Source of the DNA: Membranipora membranacea
Lineage: Eukaryota > Bryozoa > Gymnolaemata > Cheilostomatida > Membraniporidae
Reading direction: 5' to 3'
Length of the DNA stretch: 64,000 nt
Assembly (NCBI GenBank): GCA_914767715.1
Contig: OU612066.1
Coordinates: 28,494,283 to 28,558,282, forward strand
The notes beneath the pieces are model-generated. The model was not told the DNA's origin. It did not search any database and saw only the letters and a list, made by a program, of their open reading frames with translations. The stretch's first letter is position 1. Each line of letters starts with the position of its first letter. Of this stretch, positions 12,101 through 24,300 are shown one piece after another. Both the position numbers and the translations under genes were made by a program.

Positions 12101-14037
12101 ATACAAATAATTATCATTAAACAACAGCTTTTGATATAATAAACAGAAATTGTAAAATCAATTTCATAGCAGCGTCAGCATGGCCAAGAAAGATTTGCGA
12201 GATCACCGATTAAGTCTACTCACACTTTCTGACTGCTGTGCCAGTTCTGAGTTAGATATTTTCGGAGTAACTCAGAATTGTCATCTCAAATGGTGTCCCT
12301 CAAGCCCCCCCCCCCCCGCCCATCACTATCGTTCCACCTTTTTTTTCTTACATTCAAATTTTATCACACCCATCGATTATTATTTACTATGTCGATAGCC
12401 TGAAATTTATGTGCATGTATAGGAGGATGTGGGTATTATTACGTGACAATATTTAATTGTTTTCTATCTAAAAAAATCAGGAAGCCTGTCCTCTAAGATG
12501 GATGGGATAAGCAGAAATTATGCCAAAAAATTCAATCCAATGAAGACCGAAATATGACAATGCATACATGAGAGCCACCACTGGGCTGTTTTTTACCTTA
12601 TCATCTTGTGAAGTGGTAGCAGCAGGATTTTCATCTTGTGAAGATGAGGTAGCAGGCTGTAGGCTCATTTAAAAATAGTTTTGCTATAAACTGAGCGGCG
12701 TGGGTATTATATCCAGAACTTCTATGTTTGCCTTGTATCTCGCAACTGATGATAGTAAAATTGCAGCTGGGCTTACTTGTGAAGATGAGACAGCAGGCTG
12801 CAGGTTCACGTTATATAAATAAATAATCTCAACGCAGTATGAATATTGAAACCAGTAACCACTTTGTTTACATAGTATCTTTCATCTTCTGTTTCAGTAC
12901 AGGGCTGTATTTGTTTTGATAATTTGTGTCTCATAAATTAAAACAGATCTAATATAATTTGGCTGGTATTATACCCTGCGTGCCTTGATTTACTATATTA
13001 TTTCATTGATGAGAGATGACCATAGACTTAATATATATATATATATATATATATGTGCCACGTACCCTAGCTTCATGATACATACATACATACCTGGAGT
13101 TTGCATACTCAATTTACAGCACAGATCTATTATTCTTCCTCATGAAGCGACAATAAAATTTGCAGTAAAATCTTTTAACAAGGAATCCAAGCTGAGCAAC
13201 TTGTGCTCAGTCATGACTAGGAATATTTATGCAAAAAGCTATGATGATGGTGGTGGTGCTTTCATCTGGCTCATCCAACAAAATATTTGTGATACTGTGT
13301 TGTGGGTATTCTGTGCATTTGAATAGTAGTGGCAGAAGTGTTAAGGGTAGATGGCTGTATTTGTTTCAGTATTTATTGGCTAATGATTGTAACTTATCAG
13401 GTCTGTTCTCGCTTTAGATTCGCCTAAGGAGTCAATTTTTTATACCATCTCGTGCGGAACGGTCTTTTACATAAACTCACAAATCTTCTCTGTTTTTAAA
13501 TAATTAGGGGCCGGACAAGGGCCGATATCATGCCCGGCGTCCCTTGATTCTTCACATTATTTGATTGAATGGTATATAGTAAACTATGGCTCACAGCACA
13601 AACTAATTACGTCATGTCGTGCTATTTAAGTGGGACAGTATTGAATGCTATTGGCCTGTCTAGGTAGTATATTAAGTCTATGGGTATGACTATGACCCAA
13701 CATCAAAAATCAAGTTTTTCAGCTTTTCACATTCAGTTTCTGGCAGCTTTCCGGAGTATGATATTCAGAATGATCATTGACATAACGTAATAGATTAAGC
13801 TTTACCAGATAATGTTGGTTGATTGACTGATACTACCTTAGAAATGATTAACACCAACCTGCAAGTTTCACAAGGGTGGTCTTCTACAGAGACAGCAGCG
13901 ATATTTAACAGACAGCCTCTACAGACGACATGAGAGCAAGGTAGAAGATACACGCTACAGCTCAAGTAAGGCTCATACTCCATACAGATCAAACACTGTG
14001 CCGTATTATCCGCTGATTTTTGGCCACTGGTTGACAT
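6200..14037 (-). CDS. TRIM1: RING / two B-boxes / coiled coil protein, 405 aa
   Basis: Seven exons join in frame (13859..14037, 8857..9025, 8365..8548, 7782..7981, 7295..7465, 7016..7133, 6200..6396; 1218 nt). Exon 1 starts MSTSGQKSADN and encodes a RING (CLIC, then CSHVVCRGC, then CETC). Exon 2 has B-box 1 (CHVC, CDTH, completed by HPGH in exon 3) and exon 3 has B-box 2 (CSTH, CPEC, CMAC). Exons 4-6 encode a charged coiled coil, and the last exon a Pro/Ala/Lys repeat tail ending CKNQ. The RING predicts E3 ubiquitin ligase activity and the coiled coil dimerisation; this is family knowledge. No NHL, B30.2 or other reader domain is present. B-box 1 residue 106 is Phe where TRIM2 has a zinc-binding Cys, so that site may be damaged. 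Intron 1 holds two transposons. Confidence 0.82.
6245..6303 (-). repeat. In-frame 12-bp repeat coding for (APKP)n in the TRIM1 tail
   Basis: GGCTTTGGTGCT is repeated about five times on the plus strand and is read on the minus strand as alternating PAPK. TRIM2 has about two units (38020..38042). The copy number changes in whole codons, so the frame and stop are kept. Confidence 0.85.
9328..10202. mobile_element. hAT-like MITE filled with AAGTC repeats, TRIM1 intron 1
   Basis: The element begins CAGACCTGGGTCCAAGTCAT and ends with its reverse complement. It is flanked on both sides by the 8-bp duplication GTGATATA (9320..9327 and 10203..10210). An 8-bp duplication and CA-starting ends fit the hAT superfamily, but P and other families share the 8-bp size. 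Most of the 875 bp is (AAGTC)n plus a (GAT)n run at about 9657..9691. No open frame for a transposase is seen. A counterpart lies at 40984..41832. Confidence 0.8.
11210..11670. repeat. Subterminal repeats inside the P-like element
   Basis: Four copies of a motif around CACTATCAGCGATTGCTG lie at roughly 170-base or shorter spacing. Three are preceded by GGGATTATACT-like and GGGCACGAC-like sequence. Transposases often bind repeated subterminal motifs, so these may be binding sites for the THAP protein; that role is inferred. Confidence 0.6.
11747..12124 (-). CDS. THAP-domain ORF of the P-like element, 125 aa
   Basis: The protein contains a complete THAP zinc finger signature. A first Cys pair (NWCAAYGC) and FHAFP are followed by a Trp-containing helix (RLKVWVSAVKRKNW), the second half CGEH, and NAIPTIF, matching the family's AVPTIF-like ending. 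THAP domains are the DNA-binding N-terminal part of P transposases and are known to recruit the enzyme to its ends. The ORF ends about 20 residues after the domain, so this would be a DNA-binding-only product unless spliced to something not recognised. The first 17 or so residues before SSRNWC may be non-genuine; an internal splice is possible. Confidence 0.75.
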   Translation of the reverse strand: MFNDNYLYMLSFVMLLKKSSRNWCAAYGCGNTPAGNPNLSFHAFPRNNEERLKVWVSAVKRKNWTPSKYAVLCGEHLKRDTFRRPPGVGGRALLKKNAIPTIFQSFPHYLQTSKSEEIYAGQNTP

Positions 14038-14639
14038 CTTGATAAGCAAGTACTTCCTTACCTTTAGAAAATTGTAGGGATTAAGTATTATCTTAAGGTA
14101 GAGAAAGTAAGTAGTAGAGAGTAAGCGATTGGGTCTTTTTATTAGTACTGAGCTCCACATGTGGCAATTATCATTAAGCTAGGATAGCTTTGCCTAATTC
14201 CTCCCCCAAACTTCTACTTTGACCCTGAATAGATGAAATATGAGCTTTGTTTTTGCATGATCATCATTCAAACTAAAAAAAAATCAGACGCTGAAAAAAG
14301 GTGACTACAAAAAACAAATCATAGCTAAAATTTGGGTTTCAGGATTGAAGGGGCAACCATGCTTTATGATCTGCACAGCTCTATTCAAGATGGCGTATGC
14401 CGTATGGTAAAAAAGAGTTGGTACTTGCCAGGTCTGCTCAGAATGAAACTTGAATATCAGATCATTTTTCTCTTTTTGGAATTTACTGAATCCAAAATCC
14501 TGTTTGCAACGATTTTCCTCCAATAATGAGGATCCTGATTCTCAGGGAATGGAGCTATGGCTGAATGCCTGGTTAAATGCCATTCATGAGCCGTAAAAAC
14601 AGTATAACATCAGATGCCCACAAAAATCAATTGTACACT

Positions 14640-15340
14640 GCTATTGATTGATCATGCCCCCTTTCTCTCAGTTTTTTATTGATGTTGATGGGATGGTGAG
14701 ATGGCGAGATGGCGCAATCGGTTAGCGCGCTTGCTATTCACTGCCAGGCGATTAGTGCCGCAGGAGTTTTGGTGTTCGAGTCCCACTGGGGGAGTTTTCA
14801 TTGTTAATTGTTCCAGCCCCCAGCACCCTCGGGTGTACACTTCTCCTCCTCCTGCTATCGATAGATCATGCCCCCTTTCTCTCAGTTTTTTGTTGATGCC
14901 AAAATATTCTAAGAGGAGAGGTACCCGAGGGCGCTGGGGCTGGTACAACCAACCTTTGAAAACCCAGTGGGACTCGAATCCCAACAAACTAGCTATACAT
15001 TTCTTGGAGTTGTGTTCTCTCCTCCCACAGCACAGTAAATTCCACCATCACAACCTAAGAAACACAGCGTACATGTTAGGGTCAATGGCCTTACATGGCC
15101 TATTGCTGGAACCCCTTGTAGATAGTTTGTAGCTGTCTTTCCAGCTTGTCTTCCCAATCCCATGCTGTCACAGCCTTTCACGAGTGAGTCAGATGACAAG
15201 TACACAAGATAGGTATACACCCGAGGGTGCTGGGGCTGAAACAGTTAACCTCCAATGGAACTCAAGCCTGCAACTCCTGCTGCACTAATTTCATGGCAGT
15301 ACCGATTGCACCGTCTCGCAATCTCACTATCCCAAGCAGA
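14640..15340. repeat. tRNA-derived repeat cluster with inverted copies
   Basis: A tRNA-like head on the plus strand (14703..14792) has a good A box (TGGCGCAATCGGTTAGCGC) and a B box (GTTCGAGTCCC). A second head in the opposite orientation lies at about 15250..15330. Between them CAGCACCCTCGGGTGTA-type blocks recur in both orientations. This looks like a SINE family or a fold-back of it. In unit 2 (43105..43800) the B-box arm is still a perfect stem, while here it is broken, so this is not a working tRNA gene. Confidence 0.65.
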
Positions 15341-16644
15341 GAACAGTAGATTAGCCAAGAGTGAAACCGGATGCCTATGCCCATTATGATCCATTTTGGA
15401 TACTGTAATGCAACTCTGACTGCAATGCAACACATCGATAACATTGAATCACTACTTGATAACATACTCCTGGTCTAGCTAAATACAAGGAAAACTTACT
15501 GTGACAACTGTGACAATATGGTTTTGTGGTTTGAATGGTGATTGTCTCAGCATCAATAGGCAAAAGCTGACATGTGCAGTGAAAAATAAATTGATTGTTA
15601 ATAAATAATAATCCAGATAAGCCCCATACACAGTTGAGAGCTACAGTATTGGGATTTCTCATAGGTTTTTAATAATCAATTTTCTTCCACAAATACTTGC
15701 AGCACTTTTGCCTAATGAGAAGAACAGTGTAATTTTGAGTGCAATTCTGGGGGTGGGGGAAATTCAAGTCGCCAATGAGGTTCATTTCATTGACACCGGT
15801 CCAGGAATCCACTTATCTTCTCCTGGTCTAAATTGAATGATACTCAAAACATTATATATCAACTCGGTGTTTGAACTCCAATGTTTTAGTGTAAGAGGAG
15901 TCAGTATTGGTCCGATGGTTGAGGGTAAGGGCATGTGATCTTGTGATTAGGGTTTGATTCACAGCTACGAATATTTTTTTTGATTTGACACTGGCAAAAT
16001 TACACAAAAATAGAATATGCCCTATTTTGAAAAAAATACAATCTACAGAAAAACTGCTTTCTGTACAGTTTTACACAAATTATAAAATATATAATAATAA
16101 AAAGAATGTGACAGTATGATACTTGAAATTAAAGATTGCATGAGTATTGACATTTATTTGAAATTCATTTTAAATGAGTAGGGGATTGACAATCCAGAAA
16201 TTTTGCAAGCAAAACTGGCAGATATTGATAAACAACAGCATCTGAATTATTTTCCAATCCATGTCCTCATTAGTTTTCAATACATCAGATGCTGAATCAT
16301 GAAGCATTTTCTCCTTTGATGAACTGTTTTTAAGATAAATTCATTTGAGTTTTATTTTTCCTATGCTGCATGAGCTAAAGAGTACAAACTTCAGTGATTA
16401 TAATACCGAATCAACTACAATGTGAGAAAGGAAAACTGAGAATGCACAATCAATCAATGCACACTAAGAGAGAATTGAAAATTGCGTGGAATCAAAAATG
16501 CAGAAACTCAAACCCTCCACATTGCTTTTCATGCAAACTATGTCATCTTTTCATCTTAGTAGGCCTGATTCAGACATTTCCAATCCTTAAACCACTGCTG
16601 CCACAGCTGGGATTTGCCCAGCATAGCCACCAGACAAAAATTTA

Positions 16645-16884
16645 TATATGAGCTCTCAAAATGTAGGGAGTATCTTCTTCCCCAGCCATCCACCATTAGT
16701 GATGACTAATGTTGTTGTTGACCAATCAGGTGCCTTTAAAATCTAGCTGAGATCCAACATTTTTATTAGTGTTGGATCTCAGCTAGATTTTAAAGGCACC
16801 TGATTGGTCAACAACAACATTAGTCATCACTAATGGTGGATGGCTGGGGAAGAAGATACTCCCTACATTTTGAGAGCTCATATA
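16645..16884. repeat. 240-bp near-perfect palindrome with a 10-bp loop
   Basis: The arms 16645..16759 and 16770..16884 are reverse complements, with loop TTTTTATTAG. Outer, weaker inverted similarity (near 16590..16643 and 16935..16992, AAACCACTGCTG...) suggests a larger fold-back element. The unit 2 counterpart has the loop in the opposite orientation. Confidence 0.88.
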
Positions 16885-17055
16885 ACTCCATTCAAAGCTA
16901 CTGGCTAGATGTTTTGATGCTTCAACTCTCTATTTAAATTTTTGACTGGTGGCTATGCTTGGCAAAGCCCAGCTGCGTCAGCAGTGGTTTAAACTAGACC
17001 ACCTATGTAAATGCGATGGCGTTTGATTTGGATGGTAGTCGTATATTTGGTTGTA

Positions 17056-17061
17056 TTTATT
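17056..17061 (-). terminator. Candidate poly(A) signal of receptor B
   Basis: AATAAA on the minus strand lies about 450 nt after the receptor stop and is kept in unit 2 (44981..44986). If used, the 3' UTR would include the CGTACCCGCACG repeats. No nearer canonical hexamer was seen. Confidence 0.35.
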
Positions 17062-17139
17062 ATATGAACAGTGGTAAAAGAAGAGTCATCTGAGTTGCAC
17101 AAATGTGACACTGTTGATTTATGGTGTAACAAACATAGT

Positions 17140-17262
17140 ACGAACATACGTACCCGCACGATTGTACGTACCCGCACGATTGTATGTACCCGCACGCACG
17201 CACGCACACACGCACGCACACGCACACACACGCACGCATGCACGCACGCACACACAGCAGCA
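17140..17262. repeat. CGTACCCGCACGATTGTA and CACG microsatellite
   Basis: Three 18-19 bp units (GTACCCGCACGATTGTA) are followed by a (CACG/CACA) run. Unit 2 has a parallel tract at 45056..45172 with one more long unit and a shorter dinucleotide-like part. Frames on both strands here are low-complexity artefacts. Confidence 0.85.
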
Positions 17263-17510
17263 CCCAGTATTTACCATACACTGTTCTAGCTTTGGAGAAT
17301 AAAAATAGTCATCGATCAGGTCAGTTTTCGTCTCAATGATCCAACCATGATGAATATTAATCTTCTAGTGTTGGTGTTGATAATGAGTTGAGATATCAGA
17401 TAAAATAGAAAAGTCAAAATCATATCTATAGGTAAATACCAGTAGGTATTTTGTCACCTTTATATCAGAGCCGAGTCGGAGCTGAATCGTCAAAAATCAC
17501 AATGCGGAGT

Positions 17511-20500
17511 TTACATGATTCTGAGAGCAAGAATTATTGCCATCATGACCATAGTGAAGATCGATGATGCGTGCATGGACATTTCATTGACTGCGGCTAC
17601 AGATCCTTTGTTTATGTTGGAAGTTTCATTGCTGCTGTCTTGAGGCGCTGTTGTAGAGGGTCCTGATATCTCCGAATCAGAAGAGGCTGGACAACCCAAC
17701 TCTACATCAGAGCCTGGATGAGCAAAGGCTTTTTCATAATCAATCAAAGTGCCTTCATCATCATAAAACTTCAGAACTTTCAGGTCAAAACCTATATCTT
17801 CTGATGTCAATAGTCCGACCTGAAAATATGGTACACAATTATAAAGTCACACAGTTATGACATCTTTATCATGGATATAATATTCCTTCATGAATGTGAA
17901 TAATTTTGTGTTTGTTCCCAGGAACAGTAGGATTTCCATAACCAGACTTTTGCCTGCATATCATTACTTTGAAGATAACGGACTTCAGGTAGTGGTCAGA
18001 TCAAGGGATTTAACTAGATCTTTTATGTGAGGACATTAAGTAAGATCCAGCCTTTATATTTATAATAAATGGTGGCAGGGAGTCTCCAGGTATGAACAGT
18101 AGGAATATATTTGTGACAAAAAACAATAATTAAGCTACTGCTGCCACTTATGCAAATTTGTGCTCATTGAATTCTGCATAGCTCCAAGATAATTAATTGA
18201 GACTTAAATCTCATAATTGTCACCAAATGGGCTAATAATATGCACAAACTGATCTTCATAATCAGGGCATGCGATAGATAATAAATTTCATACTCTAATT
18301 TTGACGATCAGTTTATGCAAATTATTTGCTCATTAGGTGACAATGCTGAGAGTGCAGCCTCATTTTATTAGTTTTGAGCTATACAGAATTCTATAAGCAC
18401 ACATTTGGCTGTGTGGCAGCAGTGGTTTAAGAATGTCAAGGCTATTAAATCTGTTCTTTTTTGCTAACTTTTTTCAGATATATTGTCAACGCTGAAGCAA
18501 TTGGAGGAATTCTATGGAAAAAAATTAATACCTTATCAAAGAACGGTGTGTCAGCTCCCTGTTTCATTTTCATATTCAGTACATAGTATGCAGCTTGCTC
18601 TCCCTGAGATGGAATAAATCCTCGAGTTCTCAGATCTTCTAATGACTTACTTTGGAACTCTGGGTCAGCCATAGCTCTACTCAAACAATCCTAGGAAAAG
18701 AACAAAGTGAAAAGGTGTGTTTTACGTAATTTGACCATTGGGAGTTGTGTGTCAATGCACATAAGATAAACCAAATATTTATACTGTCAGTTGTATAAAA
18801 ATGAATTTTTAGAGAGTTTTGGTTTTTGCCTGTCAATATCGCCATAAAAGGAAACAATGCAGGAGGTTTTTCATAACAATCAAGTTTCCAACTACCTTTT
18901 TTCATTGTCTACTTCATTTTAATGTTTCCTTACCTGAAAATTAGAGCTGGACGACTCTGCACAATAGGTTGTTTCTATGAAGTCATTCATATAGGAGATT
19001 GCCTGAGCTGACTTGAGAGTGAAAATCAGTGTATCTTGTATCAAATATCCACTGTCTCCAAAAGTATGACCAACTTCACAGACATCTGGGTATCCTTGAT
19101 CAATCTTCAGATTACAGCTAAAGATGCTCTGCCAAAACCTAGAAAAGTTCAAGTTTTACAAATTAATTGTAGAAAAGTTTGCATTTTTCATGCTGGAGAA
19201 ACCTGCAGAGTACATTTCACACATTATTAAGAATAGGGTTATTTATTATCAATGAGATGATGAAACATGAAACTATGCGTGTTTGAACCCATTCTAATAG
19301 ACTAAGACACTCACTGATCAGTCCATGTATGCTTAGGCAGGTCACTTCGAGTCAGTTTGTTTACCCAGACTTTGAATTTGTCGAGAAGCTGGGTGTCTTC
19401 TGAGTATGGCTCTACTCTGATAGCACCTAATGACACCTGGTGCAAATCAGTTGCAGGACTGGCAGGAAAAGTATCGGTACCAATCCAGACAAATCTTCTA
19501 GAAAGCTCAGTAACACCTGCAATAAAGTCACGATGGGTAGACGTGCTATTGAAAACTTTGATCATGTATGATTGAAACGGATTATGATGTGTAACCATAT
19601 TGTTTCATTATTTTACATTGCTGCTACAAATCGTGTTGTTTCAACTCTATGATACTCTACATGTGTCCTAGTCTGAGCCCCCCAGACTTTTGCCCCCCCG
19701 CCCAACGGCCCTGTGAAAATAGTGTTAGGTGAGGAACTACTACAAAAATAAGACAAATAAACATCACATTCCAAACTATAAAAATAGCGAATTGCAAAAA
19801 CTTCTATGTATAGACTTACTGGCAGCTCTTAGAACCCTGCTAACATCCCGAGTAGGAAGTAAGAGAAGCGCTGCCCTAGTCCTGCTGTGCTGCTTAAGAA
19901 GAGCTTGTTTGACTCCCTCATCATTCAGGGCTTTGATATCCAACAAAGTCAGACACAGTGACACATTAGCATGCTCTTCAAGGTTGTGATATGCATCCTA
20001 TACAATGAGAAATACTGTGTCATAGATTGCAATGGCACCAAATAGACAGATTGAGAACTGCACTCGCCATTGACAGAGGTACCACCTGAACACTGGACTT
20101 TTGTTCTCAGTTACTCAGTTGCTCCACCAGCTGAGCCACTGAGTCTAGCTGCAGATGGTCACTAATTAAATAAAAGATTCATCTTGAAAGCTAGTTGATG
20201 TAGGGCTTGCTGGGTCAAGTCTGTTGCTGATATAATTCTGATTTTCTGTTACTGATATTATCAAGCTTTCTCTGATATCTTCACTTCGTAATGAAATGAA
20301 AAATGTCAGCGTATATTTAAGATACCTGAGAATATTGGCTTCCGCTATTATATATCACCAGCAAGGAGGGCAATGAAGCAGGAGAAAGAGCAACGACAAG
20401 GCCGGCGATCACTTTCATCAATTCGCTGTCTGGTGGGGCAGCACTCGCAAAGTTTGGAAGATCTACATCGGAGGATGCTGCGGTTGCCGAAATGTGTACA

Positions 20501-20993
20501 AGAGGCGTCACTTGAGTGACATTGTTGATTGATGCAGTCATGTCATAATCTAAAATAATCAAAGAATTGTTCAAACAAAAGGTAATTTACAGACTAAGAG
20601 CCAGGAGCAGTCTGATGGTTAAGGTATGGAATTAATTTTGAATTATCAAAGCGATTTTGAGTCTTGGCTTCACCAATTTACTCTTAAACTATGTCATGTC
20701 GTAACTTCAGTATGACAAAATCACAAGCACAATCAAATTTAGATTTTAAAGGTGTGAGCAGAATACTGTACCTGTAGCTGTGAGGAAGGATGCTATTTTA
20801 TTTTTCCGTAAATCTCCTAATCGGTCAGTAAATGTGACCACATCATATGTGGCCCTCAGTCTGCGTAATAGTTCAGGATCACCACATGTATTATCAACCA
20901 GATTGTTGATTGCTTTATTAGGAGTTTCTCTTTCCAGCTCACCAAATATAAATCTAGTAGCAAGGTAGTGCAAGTACCCTTCTGGGTTGAATC
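17511..20993 (-). pseudogene. Receptor B exons 18-24 (domain 3, stalk, tail)
   Basis: Exons: 20772..20993, 20326..20549, 19820..19997, 19315..19516, 18934..19138, 18532..18690, 17511..17819. They encode residues 1002-1500 and are open. Landmarks are DNTCGDPELLRRL, FVWIGTDTF and WTDQFWQSIFSCNL. After GCPASSD comes a stalk rich in Ser, Thr and Asn, then SSIFTMVMMAIILALRIM and the stop. They lie downstream of the premature stop and so would not be translated from the full message. Confidence 0.85.
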
Positions 20994-21351
20994 CTGTCAA
21001 TATTAATGTTATAATTTTGAATTTTGAGTACGTGATGGTATGACTTTGATGTGTAAATTGAGTACGCGCAACTAAAAAAACAAGATTTGGAAAACACAAG
21101 ATTATTTCTTTAAAAACAGAAGTTTTTTTGTCAAAAATTAATGCCTGTTCTGCTCTATCATTGGGAAAGGATGATCCTCGATGCCTTTTAGGTTTGGAGA
21201 TGTAATAATTTTGAATTTTTAAGCATACGACGATATGACATTGATAAAAAATGTCGAATATTAATAATTATTCTGCTATTTCGTTGGGAAAGGACAATCA
21301 TCAAGGCCTTTTAAGTTTCAAAATTTCTCATCTATGCAAACAAAATCTTAC

Positions 21352-24300
21352 CCGTGCACTTCCCATCTCCCTCATATGTATCATGCATATTAATGAACAC
21401 ATGTGCAGTCCTTCCTGTTTTGGTGGCTGTTTGATCAAACAAATATGGTAAATCATATAACCACCACTCTACATATGGGCAGTCATCTCCCTTGCACGAT
21501 GATTCAACTTCAGAAACAGGAGTAGCAACAAGATCTGGCTGGATATAGGCTGTTGCCGTTTCAATCATTGATAGCTCATCATCCCATGTTCCTATCTGAA
21601 GTTGAAGAAAACTGAAATCAGATTTTGTATGAGAAACCACAAGAGAAAACCCAAAATCATTGTCACTGTAATCATGATGCATGTTAAGGTTGAAGCTTGA
21701 AGCGGCTGTTTTAATTTCCCAAATAGTACAAGGTTGTTTCTCAATGCAAAGCCAGACAAGGGGAAATGTTAGCAGTCTGATTGCATATACCGTTTTGTAT
21801 GTGGAGTTCTCTCCTCCGCTAGCGTTATTACTCCTCATATAATTGTAAACATTGTATCGTGCATGGGCATTTCCGTAAGAATTAAATCTAACATTCCATC
21901 CGGCCTGACTCGTAAAGTTAACTCTCTTAACGGAATCTATAAGAGTTGGTAGACTTTCCCTGGCAAAAACAAAAAACCACCTAAGTGAATATTTGAAAAG
22001 AACCCTGTAACTCAACTTAGGTTTTGCAATCAATTATCTTAATTACACTTTGATAAATATGAACTATAAAAATTAGTGCGAGCACACACATGGAGATAGA
22101 AGCAGTATGACATCACACAAAGAAACAAATAGGGAACGTATATTGTCTATAAGTCATGTAAGGTGTTTCCAGGAAACACGTCAAATTTGGTTTCTCACCT
22201 TGCCTCATCACAGAGGCTGTCATCTGTACAGTGTTTAGATATATGGTCGTGAAGACCAATAGCAACGGCATACACAGCATCTATGATGTAAGGTGCAAAC
22301 GTCTGTTTTGATGGCATTATTGGCAAGCTTAAACCATCGTCACATCTTTCCCCATACACAAAGAATCCTAAAAAATTGAACAGTAGCTCATAACATACAA
22401 TTTACAAGTCAACAAATATATAAATTGCAATTTTATTCTGGAGAAGAAAAAGTCCTAAGGATTTGTACCCAGAAGGGAGTATATTGATATATAATTACGT
22501 TGTGTTGCCATGAAAACTTGGGAAATCATCACATTCTACTATACACAGACCAATACATGTTATAGCCAGCTAGTGACTAATGATGAGGTTATACAAGACT
22601 TGCAAAAGGAAAACATGCAAAACTTTACTGGGCATGATCTATTGATGCTGTTGTGGTTGACTGTTACTCCATTATTCTACAATAATGTCACTTGGTCATG
22701 ATTGGGATTGACTGATAAGAGTCATGCAAGCCGCCAACAAATGGTTTTCACATATCAGTAATAAGTTTATTAATTATATTTGGTCTGTTGGGGGATATTA
22801 TAAAAATTATGCAAAATATAATAAAGATTAGCGATCAAAAAATCCCAATATTATAAGATCTTATGAATTCTTTTACCTGGTAGGTCACAGTGAAACAGAT
22901 CTTGCCAGTAATCACTGAACCAGTGATAGCCTGTTCTGTTCTCAGGTCTAAGACTTTGAATGTATTCATTAAATTGCTCGTTGACTGTTGTCTGGAAATT
23001 TGTGGTGAGAGCTCCAGCCACTAACTCTTCATGACCTTAAAATTTTAAGATGCACACAAGTTAGGCCGATCCAAAATGAAATTGAATGAACAATAAAACA
23101 ATTCGCCACCACTACAGAAAATTAATAAACCTTGGCACAAAACTCATTTATTAACATTAAGTGTATCAAAATCTAAATTGAGAAGACTTTTCGCCCTAGC
23201 CAAAAGTTTATCGTGTGTGATCCAAATTTTTGGGTCTTTCCCATTCATCTCTGTAGTTTGAGAAGGAGTAGCTCTATCTGCAGACATATTTCATCAAGTT
23301 AGTACATTGTAGATTTATCCCAAAAATAACCAGTGGTGTCAATTATGCAAACAAATATGTCAACAATCGCACCTAGTCGGACAAAGTCGATAAACTTCCA
23401 GGCGTCCGGAGCTAACCACACCACTGATCTATTCTGCAGATTCCATTGTCTCTTCACAGAATCTAATACTGCTCCAACAGAGCCAAAATGATCTGGAAAC
23501 ATAACGATGACAGAGATGTTTCTCTGGAAGACAAAAGCTGAAATAGAAAAGAAAACTTTTCAGTAGATTAAAAATATCACGCCGTTTGTTGTAGTTTTAT
23601 ATTTTTCGACCTGAAATAATACAAACATATTAATCTGCCTGTATTGAAGAAGGGGTATTATAAGCAGACCTATCACAAACTCTTGCAATATTCAATTTGA
23701 CCAGTTAACATCATATAAAATATACTATTGATAATAACAGTAAGCACATGCCATCAGATTATATTTAATATTATTAGTATTATTAAGTTAAGAACCAGCA
23801 GCACAACTCCAACTGAAAAGAATACCCCAGGAATTACCATAGATTTCGCGGTAAATCCAGCAAATTAATGATTTGTTGTTTGCAATGTTTCTGCATTTGA
23901 TTTTGGCGCAGTAATATGAAATGTAAAAAAACCCCAGAAAATCAAGTCATTAGTTGTCAGGTTAGTATTTCGGGCGAGGCATGATTCTCAATTTGGGATC
24001 AAGCTTTGCAATAATTACCAGAACACAGCAAAGCAAATCTGCCAAAATTACAGCAGGACAATAACAACGTAACATAATGATCACATCATTAGGATCTCAT
24101 TTGACAGGGGTAAACCAAGGAGTTGTCTTTAACTCCTTGGGTAAACAAATATGTCCAGTCTTAAATGAGAAAAATGTGCTCAAAATGTTGACTTACCATC
24201 TCTAGAGAATTGTTGGATTAGAAAATCAAGATTCTCAGTGTTGCCTTCTTTGGCTTCTTGCACCATTAGAGGCGTGATTTGCTCTGTCCGTGTCATTATA

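Larger units (their letters stand above)
10437..13682. mobile_element. P-like DNA transposon with long inverted repeats, TRIM1 intron 1
   Basis: The two ends are a perfect 28-bp inverted repeat (10437..10464 and 13655..13682) starting CATAGACTTAATATACTACC. The flanks are the 8-bp duplication GGTATGAC (10429..10436, 13683..13690). Unit 2 has the uninterrupted site (GGTATGGC near 42149), which proves insertion. Inverted similarity continues inward for about 740-785 bp on each side (to about 11176 and from about 12898). The single recognisable ORF is a THAP domain. Short CA ends, 8-bp duplication and THAP together point to the P superfamily; the catalytic part of a transposase is not visible, so it is probably non-autonomous. 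Confidence 0.85.
14038..17054. other. Intergenic stretch between receptor B and TRIM1
   Basis: I see no gene. The stretch holds the tRNA-derived repeat cluster (14640..15340), about 0.7 kb absent from unit 2 (near 15.86-16.59 kb), and a large palindrome (16645..16884). Open frames here fall inside repeats. Confidence 0.6.

Noticed and set aside
14703-14792. A functional tRNA gene
   Set aside because: The T-arm is broken in this copy, the anticodon region cannot fold normally, and it lies within a repeat with inverted copies.
14701-15132. 143-codon plus-strand frame
   Set aside because: It starts within a tRNA-derived repeat and runs through inverted repeat blocks; it is broken in unit 2 (43166..43440).
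16989-17302. Cys/Val/Arg-rich and Thr/His/Arg-rich frames on both strands
   Set aside because: Artefacts of the (CACG) microsatellite downstream of the receptor.
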